Source: Brachycybe producta
Taxonomy: Eukaryota > Arthropoda > Diplopoda > Playtdesmida > Andrognathidae
Direction: 5' to 3'
Length of the DNA: 64,000 nucleotides
Assembly: GCA_036925085.1 (NCBI GenBank)
Contig: JAUPFP010000014.1
Location: 748,001 to 812,000, forward strand
The position numbers and the translations under genes were made by a program. This document shows, one piece after another, positions 26,301 to 38,300 of this stretch; position 1 is the stretch's first letter; each line of letters starts with the position of its first letter. The notes beneath the pieces are model-generated. The model worked only from the letters and a program-made list of their open reading frames with translations. It was not told the DNA's origin and searched no databases.

Positions 26301-29300
26301 AATGCACTTTACAGATGAAAATGATGCAATTTATAGACGAAAATGATGCAATTTATATAGAATAATCGAACTGAGATGTTTTTTAAATAAAATATTGCAT
26401 TTTTTTAAAAAATCGAAATAATGGATTTAGATTTTTAATTTTAATATTTGAAATGACTACAAAGTCAAAGCTAGTGCTTAACTCATCAACTTTTACACGA
26501 AACTATGAGTAAAACAACACTACCTTTGACTTAGCAATCATCATTACAAATATGCGATTAAAACTTATATCACAAAATAATGCAATTTTTAAATAAAAAT
26601 AATGCAATTTTTAAATGAAAATAATACATTTTATTTAAAAAATATAATTAATAAATTAATTAATAAATTTCAAATTTCTGTAAAAGTTCCATATGAAAAT
26701 AATGCATTTAAAATATGAAAATAAAGTTTATTTGGAAGTTAAATTTAAACTCTTATCATAAAGGAAGTTTTTTTTTATAATTTGACATGAATGAATTTAA
26801 AGAAAAAAATGTTTAGTTTCATTTTCAGTTATTTTTGTTATTTCCAGTTTAATTCTTTATTCAAAAAAAGAACGTTAGTAATTACGATAGATATTCTTAT
26901 TATCTGAATCTCATTGTGTCTGTGTGGTTTTTGAACGTTTTTTTATTTTGTAATATATAGCAAAAAAAAACAATGGGTTTTTTATTGAGAGAGGGAGAGA
27001 GAAAGAGCGGGTGAGTTATTTATCTTGGTAGCTATGGTAACGAAAAAAAAACACATTTCGTGTGTTTTGAATGGATGAAGATGATGATGATGAAGGGCGC
27101 TCGAATTCAAATGGATTAAATGGACAGAAAATTTCGGAAAAAGAAGGAAAGGAATGAAGGAGGAAAAAAAAAAGAGAGCAAAAGCACGTGCTTTCTTGTT
27201 TTCATTTTTCGCGAGCGCGAGACGGGGGGAAAAAAATAAAGGAATATAATCGTCATAATATACGGACATATAGTGATGACGTCATCCGTCTCTTTTTTTT
27301 TTGTTGGGATTTTTTTCTGTGTAGTTTTACACATGTCTCGTTCCCTTTCTCTATCTCTCCCTTTTCTAAATCTTTTCTTCTCCCCTCCTTTCATTCCAAT
27401 CGTAATGAACTCGTCTGTGTTGAACATATGGCTTCTCCCAGCTTGTTTTCGTTGCATAGGCGAATAGCCTCTATGATCAGGCGCCAACAACTCTTGTATT
27501 TCATACTGATGGTGATGATTTAAAAAACAACCAGAAAAAAATACATTTTTTTCTGTCAAAGAATCTCGTTAGAGGCTAAAGGTCAAGCTAACATTTTAGA
27601 CTACAATTATAGCCTCTAACCGGTTTTTTTTAAAATTTTTTTCTTGGTGGTAATTTTAATTTAATGATAAAAGTTTATTTTTATAATGCATTTTTATGCT
27701 GCTTTTGGACTGAATAGTTCCTCTGTCATAGGCCCTCCTCTGGCCTGTTTGCAAAGTAATTCAAATAATGATGAAAAATTTGCATTTTTGTGACGAGAAG
27801 AAAGAATCGCATTTATTCAATTAAAAAATCTCTTTTCTGATTTCAACCGCGGAAGGGCGCTTCGATATGACGTCACCGTTTAATTCAGCGGTTGATTTTA
27901 GAAAACAACGCTGATTATTTTATTTTAATATAACAATGATAATAGTAAAATTACTATGACACAGGCAAGTGTACCCAGCAGTAAACTTTTATTAGCTCCG
28001 CCCTTTCATGAGCGTCAGACCAAATATCAACCAATTAGAAATAAAAAGGGCGGGGCATGTGACATCAAACCAAATTAGAAATTGATGACGCTGATCATAA
28101 AAGGGCTGCGTGTAAACCATTCAATTTGGAAATATTTGCTGCCACGTTCTGTTAGGCATCGATTGATCCAACAGTGTGACGTCACGTTCATAGAAATATA
28201 TGGACGGTGACGTCACACTGTTGTATAAATTGATGAATAACGGGAAAGAGTGATGAAGTATTGTAGCATCTTAGCAGTTGGATTGCTATGATGTTTTTTA
28301 ATTGTTCCGGTGAGATGCAAAAATATTATTAAACTTGTGTTGTTTTTGTTTTGTTTAAACAAAAAACGTCATAATAAGTTTAATAACTTTTTAATAAGTA
28401 GATGTCCTTGTAAATAAATTGATTTATTTTTTATCTCCCAGGGGTTTTTATTTTAAATTTTTACTCATCAATGCCGTTCATTCAACTAGAGAGAGAGAGA
28501 AAAAATACTTTTTATAGAAATAAAAAGTATTTTCATTCAAAATATGCAAATGAGATAGAACTATAATTAAGATTGTTTATGAAGAGCTGATATTCTCTAA
28601 TACCTAGTACACACCTGATATAATTTAAATGCATTTAAATAATAAACGTGTTCTACAGAGACCTGTGAAGGGCAAACAAACAATATGTCGAATTCAATTT
28701 ATTCAGTTAATTAATCTGAAAATATTAATACTTAAATATAATTTATATAAACTATTGACAAAATATTGATTTAGTATTTCAATTTAAAATATTAATAAAT
28801 AATGTCAATTTTTATTTGGTGTTCATGTCCTTAACTGGATTCCGTATAATTCACCTAAACACATTTAATTTGAATTCGTTTAATACCTTGTACACACATG
28901 AGTGAAATGTATTCAAATTAAATGTGTTTAGGTGAATTATACGGAATCCAGTCAAGGACATGAACCCAAATAAAAATTGACATTATTTATTAATATTTTA
29001 AATTGAAATACTAAATCAATATTTTGTCAATAGTTTATATATTACATTTAAGTTAATTAACGCAATACTTTGAGATTATTAACTGAATAAATTCGAATTC
29101 AATATATATTGTTTGTTTGCCCTTCACGGGGCTCTGTAGAACACATTTATTATTTAAATGCATTTAAATTATATCAGGTGTGTACTAGGTATTTACTCAT
29201 GATTATTATTCTGTCTTTTCAGAAGCCAAAACAAAGAGAAACTTGAACGGGTTTTAGAAAATAGAAGGGCAGCCTATCACTTAAGATGGTATTTTTCATT

Positions 29301-32300
29301 TTGACATCTTTCAAAATAACCTTTTTATAAACAATTTTAAAAAAATAGCATCTAATTCAAGTTGGGTCATTTAAAAACTGACATAAAAAGTTTATTTTGA
29401 AAGATTTCAAAATGAAAACATTACAAAAATTCAGAGAAAGTTGAAAGTGTTTTATCAAATAGAACACTTTCAAGTTTCTCTGAATTTTTGTAATGTTTTC
29501 ATGTTGATATCTTTCAAAATAAACATTTTTTAGACAAAATCCTCTCTGCTTAATAGTTGGGTTATTTTCAAACTGTCATAAAAAGTTTATTTTGAAAGAT
29601 TTCAAATATGAAAATACCCGCAAGGAGGATTGAGCTACCCTTCTAGTTTCTAAAACACATTTCAAGTTTTCTTTTCATTTTGTACCTTAAAAAGACAGAA
29701 TAATCAAGAGTTAAAGAAGCATTTACACTTTAAAAACAAACTTAATGTTTTATGCATAAATTAATGATTAAATAAACTAAAACTCTGATATCTTTTAAAA
29801 TAAACTTTTCTGTGGCAAATTAAAATGTCTCAATTTTTAAAATATAAAAAAGTTTAATTATTAAATATACAAAAAAATGCAATTACTCTTCTAGTTTCTA
29901 AAAAAACAGCTTCAAAGTAATTCATATAAAAGTTATATTTCAAAATATTGTAAGAATTATTTTTCCCCCCTGCTTTATAAAAGAAAAGAGACCCTGTAGC
30001 GAGGCTATGTAAAAATGGTAGACAATTGTGCCTCTCTGTGAAAAATCCCCTCTTTCTCCTCCTCCTCTTCAGCTGCATATTTTTTTTTTTCCTTCTTGTT
30101 GTGTGCGTTGGCTTGGCTGTTTGTCTGAATGGCAATTGGTAAAGTGGAGCCAATGAGGAAAGTTCGTCGACGGTGACTTTGCATGATGAAGCCCTAAGTG
30201 AGGCCATGAGTTTTCAGGCGTCGTCGACGGTGGCGGTTGTGATAGACGAGGAGGAGAAGGGAGAGAGCTGCTTTTTTTTATCCCCTCTCTCTCTGAGGAT
30301 TTATTTTTTCATCGCTTGGTTGACTGTTGCTTGATTTTTCCTAGCCTTCTATACCGAGGATGATGACGAACACAGTCGTTATAATAATACGAAAAAGTGA
30401 CTTGTGTTATATTACATTGAGAGTTCTATTTGTAATAATATTATTATTATCAAGTGTACATAATTATAACTTTTGAAGTTTTTCAATAGAGAGAGTGTGG
30501 GTAAGTGTAATTTTATTCAATTTTATTGATATAAGTTTTTAAGTTTTTTTTGTTGTTGTATGTTGAAGTGGTTTTTAGTGTTTTATTCTGCCGCTAGAGG
30601 GCCACTTTTCTATATAGATTGTAAATATATATAAAAAAAAAGTTACGAAAACATTTCTCGTTTTGCAAATTTCTTGTAAAAATTTGTTTTCAAAAATAAG
30701 TAACTTATTTTTTTTTTTTGGTGTACAAACACGTGTTGATAGTCAACTTCCGGTTTTGGTTTCAACTTCCCACTCTTTTTTCTTGCTTTAATTATGGCAT
30801 TGTGGGTTTTTTTTTGGTTGCTTTCTTTCATTGGGGTGGTTGAGGAGGAGCAGGAGGGAGGGGGGCAAACGTGGATAAGAGGGGGGTTGGGTGGAGAGTA
30901 CAGTGAAGGGGAGAGAAGTCTCTTTTGTGTTTAGTTTGTATTGGAAAGCGACTTGTGTTTGTGCTGCCATCTGGTGGCAACAAACTGTATTGGAAATTCG
31001 TATAACATCAAGTTATATTTTTTTTCTGTCCGGTCTTTTAAGAGAATAATTTAAAAATTCTTTTAACACGAAATTCGTTTAATGTTTTAAATGTGTAAAT
31101 GCGCATCTCGAACTCATGGGTTATTTTATCTTTTTCAAGGTAAAAAAAATAAAGAGAAACTTGAATATGTTTTAGAAACTAGAATGGGGTAAACCAATCG
31201 CTGAAGAGATATATTTCTATGTTTGATATCTTTTAAAATATGCTTTTTTTATGTATGAAAAATGACCAAACTTTGTAACTTAGCAGACGATATTTTTTTA
31301 ATTTATTATAAAAAGTTTATTTTGAAAGATATCAATGTGAAAAATATATCCGTAAGTGATTTAGTTGCTCTTCTAGTTTATAAAAATTAAACATTCTAGT
31401 TTATTTTAATTTTGCTCTTCTGAAAGACAGAATAATCAAAGAGTTCGATAATCAAGCTGTTAATAAACAATCTTCATGTTGACAATCTTTCAAAATAAGC
31501 TATTTTTTTTAGTTTGAAAAATGGCCCAACTTTATAATTTAGCTAGAAGAGTAGCTAAATCACGTAATACCTTGTACACAGTCATGAGTTAAATGAATTC
31601 AAATTAAATGTGATTAGGTGAATTATACGGAATCCAGTTATGGACATGAACACAAATAAAAATTGACTTTATAATTAATATTTTAAAAATTGAAATACTA
31701 AATCAATATTTTGTGTCAATAGTTTATATATTATTATTATTTAAGTATTAACTCAATATTTTTCAGATTATTAACTGAATAAATTGAATTCGACATATTG
31801 TTTGTTTGTCCTTCACAGGGCTCTGTAGAATACGTTTATTATTTAAATGCATTTAAATTATCAGGTGTATACTAGGTATTATACCGTTTACACACATACA
31901 CAGTTAAATGCATTTAAATATTAAACACGGTCTACAGAGCCCTGTGAAGGACAAACAAACAATATTTCGAATTCAATTTATTCAGTTAATAATCTCAAAA
32001 TATTGAGTTAATACTTAAATATAATTATAGAAACTATTTGACAATATTGATTTAGTAATTCAATTTAAAATATTAATAATTAAAGTCAATTTTTATTTGG
32101 TGTTCATGTCCTTAACTGGATTCTGTATAATTCACCTAAACACATTTAACTTGAATTTATTTAACTCCTGTGTGTGTGTGTGTACAAGGTATTACGTGAT
32201 TTAGCTACTCTTCTAGGTTATAAAAATTAAACATTCTAGTTTCTTTTAATTTTGTTCTTCTGAAAGAAGACAAAACAATCAGAGTTCTAAAATCAGCTGT

Positions 32301-35300
32301 TAATAAATTGATAATTTTTTCAAAATAAGCTTGAAAAATGGCCCAATTTTTTTATTTCACACGATTTTTTTTTAAAAAAATGTTTGGCTATAAAAAGTTT
32401 ATTTTGAAAGATGTCGACATTTTAAGTGATTGGACCAGAGCATTGAAATGAAAATTGATAAGGTTCTAAAATAAACTAAAGTTTTGAAAGTGAAAAATAA
32501 ACTATGAGAAACGACTTTAAATTGTCTCCTAATTTGCATATATGCAAATTAATTTAGATATATAATGTATATATTTATCAATTAAATGTGAACTTTGCTG
32601 GAACTTTTAAGTATTTAACAGGTGTGGGGGTGGTGGGTTTCTTTATGAAACTCAAAATATATTTTTGATAGATTGGTTTTGAAATGGAAGTTATTCTGAA
32701 CCGGAAGTGAAGCAGGAAATAGCTCATACATATGAAAATAATTTTATGATGTTGATTACAAGTAAGGAATAATAATAAAAAAAAATATATCATTTTTTTC
32801 GGTGCCAAAAACTGTGATTTAAAAAAAAAAAAATTTGGACAGTTCTTTTCCGGTCCTATCTTTTTTTTTTTGGGGGGGGGGGGAATTATTCGTACAGGGT
32901 GCTACAATTTCATAAATAATAAAATAAACCAGAAGCACGTTTTTAAACTCAACTGTTTTTATAATTTACGTTTTGAAGTGATTTTTTTCAGAAGAAGAAG
33001 AAAAAAAAACGCAACTTTTCATGTTAAAAAGTCATAAGAACTCATTATGGCTGATTTCTCTTTTAAAAAAAACATCAATTATTTTTCATTTATATGAATA
33101 TTGAATTTTTTTGGAAAAAGAAGTTTCAAGCAGTATTAATTTAGCTTTGCAGCTTTTTTCAGCAAAACACGATTTTTACATTTTATGTTCAAATCAGCAT
33201 GTCAAGTTCTGTCAGTGATAAACAGTCCACAGTTTTACGCATTTTGGCTGCTTCAAATTTTCACCCTAGTGAAAACAAGGCTGAAGGCCTTGGTTAGACT
33301 GGGATGAAAATTTGGCGTTTTTGAAAATTTCAACTGGTGTAATAATACAAGAAGCGTGGCTCCACCTATTCACTATCATAGGTGGAGGCCACGTTTCTTC
33401 TATATTTCACCAGTTGAAATTTTCAAAAATGCCAAATTTCAATGTTTACTATGGATAAGTGAGCCTAATGCTGCATGTTTATTAGTTGGCTAATATAACA
33501 ACGTCCAAAACGTCCAATTCCAAAAGAAAGCACAAATATTCGCCAATAAAGAAGGGGTTTGAAGAAAAGTTGAAATTGATTTAACTTTTGTTTAAATTAA
33601 AACCTTCTTTTTGGTGAATATTTGTACTTCTTTGCGTTTTTTTGAGTCGCCATCTTTCTTGTTTTGGTGAGTGTATTTTCATCGATTTTTCTTCAATTTC
33701 TCATCATTTCAGGTAAATTATTGTATTTTAATTAGTTGCAGGGATATATTTAACTATAGTTTTACAGAAAAATAACACCGTTTCGATGTAAATATTGATG
33801 AGAAACGGCAATTTATGGTTTAGATAAACTGGTAGAGCTAATGTGGTTTTCGCACTTCAATTGGCCTAACACAATGAACCAAACTATAATAGTGAATAAG
33901 CGGGGACCACGTTTGTTCTGTTATTAGTCGCCGTATGGGGAATTTCTTTTCTCCTATTAATTAGAAATTACATTCACACATTTTTCTCCATAAGAAACAC
34001 TTGTTATTTTTAACAGTTGAAATTTTCGCTAATTACAAATTTTCGCCACAGTGGAAACAAGGCCTAAGGGAAGAATCACACATACTGAAGAAAAAAAAAC
34101 CGAGCAGAAATTGGAAATAGAAATAAAGAATGAAATTTTTAATAATGTCTATGGTATTTTGCACTGTAAAGCCTGGAACACACGCGGAATTTCGCTCAGA
34201 AAACTACAACAGAATATTTAAATGAAAAATATTTCCATAAAAAGTGAATGGAAATTTCATTACAAATGAGTTGAAACAAAGCTCAACTTTTTCCGTTCTC
34301 AAAATATTCCGTTGAAATTCCCACCAATCAGAAAGAAGCGTGTAATCCATTTTGGCAATAATGTTTCTTTTCTTGCTCAATAGAGGGAGCGCACAACTTT
34401 CCTCGTTACTTTTCTGTTTCTAGGTGTGAATAATGAGATACAGAAAAAGAAAATGACTTTTTCTTTTCGTATTTTCTTTTTCCTTGGCGGAATTCCGCGT
34501 GTGTGTTTCAGGCTTTAGATATATGGCGCTTTTGTTAAATTCCTTACAAAGTGGAAATTCCGCTGGGAATCTGGGATTCCCCTTTTAAACTTAAATTCCG
34601 CCTTTTTTTCCATTTCCGTTTTTTTTTGTGGGGGTGGGGATGGTCGTTTCTTTAAATAAGAGAAACTTTTCTATGAATGAATTTATTTTGATAGTACAAC
34701 TTTTACTCCTCCTCCTCCTCCTCATTCTGTTTGCCACCCACCATTACATTCATTCATTCATTCATTCATAGTGCAATGTATATAAAAGGAAAACGTTTGG
34801 GAGGGAAATTGTGTTTGTGTTTTGGTTTTGATGAGGTTTTTTCGGGTGGGTGGCAAACGAGAGGGATTTTCTGTCGTCTCCCCTTTTTTTCTTCCTGCGA
34901 TTTTCGTTTGTGTTTTCTATTTGTGGACGTCATCATCATCATCATCATCATCATCTCCTTCTATGATAATCTTTCATTCACCTCATCATCATCATCACCT
35001 TTTTTCCACCCCCCCCCCCCCTCTCTCTCTCTTAAGCGTAATCTATTTTTTCCGCCCATTTTTCTCTTCCATCCAAATAAAAACCCCTTTGATTTTTTTT
35101 CTTTTCTTTTGTTTATGTTTTTAACCTCATTTTGTTTGTTATTTGTTGTTCAGTTGTCTTTTTTTTTTTTCAATATTGAGATTTCAGGTTTGAGATTGAA
35201 ATAAAAATAAATCCACGTGTTGTGATCGTATCATATGATAAGCATTATCATTGATAACAATACAAATGATATCATAAGTTAGTTTGAAATACTACTTGTT

Positions 35301-38300
35301 CTGATAATTAAGAGGGGGCTGTATAGAAAAATACTTGTGTAAATTGTAAGGTAGATGGCGCCTGCAACCTCCAATAGGTGGCAAACTACACTCTTCGCCA
35401 ATTAGTTGAAATCGAATGCACCCTTTTAGCTCTAAAAGCGTTCAAAACAACCTTAATTATCAGCACGTGGACAAACTTAACACAGAAGTGAAGAGACTCA
35501 GAGAGCACGTGTAGAGAAATACCGATGGCGCATTTAAAAGTTTGTCACGTGAAAAAAAAAAATGGAAGGTGAGTTGAAGAGTGTCAGTACATTTCTATGG
35601 GAGGGCTGGTGGCGCCATCTAACGCTATACACGCACAAAATAAATGATCTACTTGCATTCTTAATTCAGCATTTTAACTAATACCTTGTACACACATGAG
35701 TTAAATGAATTCAAATTAAATGTGTTTATTTATTTTGTAAGATGTCAATTATGAAAATAGCTTGAAGTGATGGAACTACCCTTCTAGTTTCTAAAACATT
35801 TTCATGTTTTATCTTCATTTTATTCTGTGTTAAACACAGAATAAGCAAGAGTTTCGAATGGGTTTTTTGTGACGTCACAACGGTCATGCGATTTTGCTTT
35901 TTTTTATCTCGACCAATCACGTGACAGCCTTATGACTGGGTCAGAAAAAAAAGGGATCTATGAAGAGAAGGCGTTCTAGTGACGTCACGCATGGTTTTGT
36001 TTTTACGGAACTTATTACCTATATATTGTTACTGATGCGTTTGCGGTAAACGTTCTACAAATTAATAATTGTGTAATATTTTCTCCTTTTTCAGCCTGAC
36101 ATTTCCGGTTCTGTTGATGACAACCATTCGGATAACAGTAACCAAAGTTTAGGCAGTAATCAGGGTCAGAGTTCATCGTCTCAGGGTCCGCAGCCGGGGT
36201 TATCCCCACTGCGACCCACACCCTCCCCCTCTGGGTCTTCTGGATCACGTTCCATGTCTCCTGCTGTCGGTACGTTATATATTTTGATATCAATTACACA
36301 AATTTATAATTATTTTTTAATTATTTTGTTAGAGGTTTTTTTTTTCGGTTTGAAAACCGGGTTCTTTTTTTTCTGTTCTTTAAATAATGTGTTTTTCTTC
36401 TTCTTCTTCTGTATTCTATTCTGAGGTTCTCTAAACTGAACCGAACCTGGAAAAAAAAAGAACGTTCTCTCTTTCTCTTCTTCTCTTTGCGATCAATGGT
36501 TGCTAAGGGTAACCAGAAAACCCATTGGGGGGTTCCTTAGTGCCCTTTACCGTGCTCTTCTCTCTCTCTCTCTTTCTCGATTCGTTTCTATCTAATGCGA
36601 TATCTTTCTCATCATGCTGTGTGTGTGCGTGTGTTTCAGTGAATTGTTTTGTGCGTTTCGTTGTGTGTTCTAGGTTTCTGTTTCAGGATGTTTTAGGTGT
36701 GTTTCAGTGTTCTGGGTGTTTTTAATAAATATTCAGTGTGTTTGTTTCAGTGATTGTTATCTTTGTGTGTTTCAGTGAATGTTTTGGATGTTTCTGTAAG
36801 TTTCAGTGAATGTTTTGGATGTTTCTGTAAGTTTCAGTGAATGTTTTGGATGTTTCTGTAAGTTTCAGTGAAAGTTTCGGATGTTTCTGTAAGTTTCAGT
36901 GAAAGTTTCGGATGTTTCTGTGTGTTTCAGTGAAAGTTTCGGATGTTTCTGTGTGTTTCAGTGAATGTTTTGGATGTTTCTGTGTGTTTCAGTGAATGTT
37001 TTGGATGTTTCTGTGTGTTTCAGTGAATGTTTTGGATGTTTCTGTAAGTATCAGTGAATGTTTTGGATGTTTCTGTAAGTATCAGTGAATGTTTTGGATG
37101 TTTCTGTAAGTATCAGTGAATGTTTTGGATGTTTCTGTAAGTATCAGTGAATGTTTTGGATGTTTCTGTAAGTATCAGTGAATGTTTTGGATGTTTCTGT
37201 GTGTTTCAGTGAATGTTTTGGATGTTTCTGTGTGTTTCAGTGAATGTTTTGGATGTTTCTGTGTGTTTCAGTGAATGTTTTGGATGTTTTTGTGTGTTTC
37301 AGTGAATGTTTTGGATGTTTCTGTGTGTTTCAGTGAATGTTTTGGATGTTTCTGTGTGTTTCAGTGAATGTTTTGGATGTTTCTGTAAGTGTCAGTGAAT
37401 GTTTTGGATGTTTCTGTAAGTTTCAGTGAATGTTTTGGATGTTTCTGTAAGTTTCAGTGAATGTTTTGGATGTTTCTGTAAGTTTCAGTGAATGTTTTGG
37501 ATGTTTCTGTAAGTTTCAGTGAAAGTTTCGGATGTTTCTGTAAGTTTCAGTGAAAGTTTCGGATGTTTCTGTAAGTTTCAGTGAAAGTTTCGGATGTTTC
37601 TGTAAGTTTCAGTGAAAGTTTCGGATGTTTCTGTAAGTTTCAGTGAAAGTTTCGGATGTTTCTGTGTGTTTCAGTGAATGTTTTGGATGTTTCTGTGTGT
37701 TTCAGTGAATGTTTTGGATGTTTCTGTAAGTTTCAGTGAAAGTTTCGGATGTTTCTGTAAGTTTCAGTGAAAGTTTCGGATGTTTCTGTAAGTTTCAGTG
37801 AAAGTTTCGGATGTTTCTGTAAGTTTCAGTGAAAGTTTCGGATGTTTCTGTGTGTTTCAGTGAATGTTTTGGATGTTTCTGTGTGTTTCAGTGAATGTTT
37901 TGGATGTTTCTGTGTGTTTCAGTGAATGTTTTGGATGTTTCTGTGTGTTTTAGTGAATGTTTTGGATGTTTCTGTAAGTATCAGTGAATGTTTTGGATGT
38001 TTCTGTAAGTATCAGTGAATGTTTTGGATGTTTCTGTAAGTATCAGTGAATGTTTTGGATGTTTCTGTGTGTTTCAGTGAATGTTTTGGATGTTTCTGTG
38101 TGTTTCAGTGAATGTTTTGGATGTTTCTGTGTGTTTCAGTGAATGTTTTGGATGTTTCTGTGTGTTTCAGTGAATGTTTTGGATGTTTCTGTAAGTTTCT
38201 GTGATGATACCGAGACAAAACACAAACATTTTGATATTTACTTACTTGCGGGTGAGACATGGAATAATGGTTTGTGAAATTGCAGACCAAAAAAAAAACA

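Noticed and set aside
34731..35204. 157-codon frame rich in Phe, Ser, Ile and Pro
   Set aside because: Built from CAT, TTC and C-run simple repeats in a pyrimidine-rich intron stretch; no homology recognised.
36763..38204. CRISPR-like array of 31-bp repeats
   Set aside because: Units are directly tandem with no unique spacers, in an animal intron with no cas genes.
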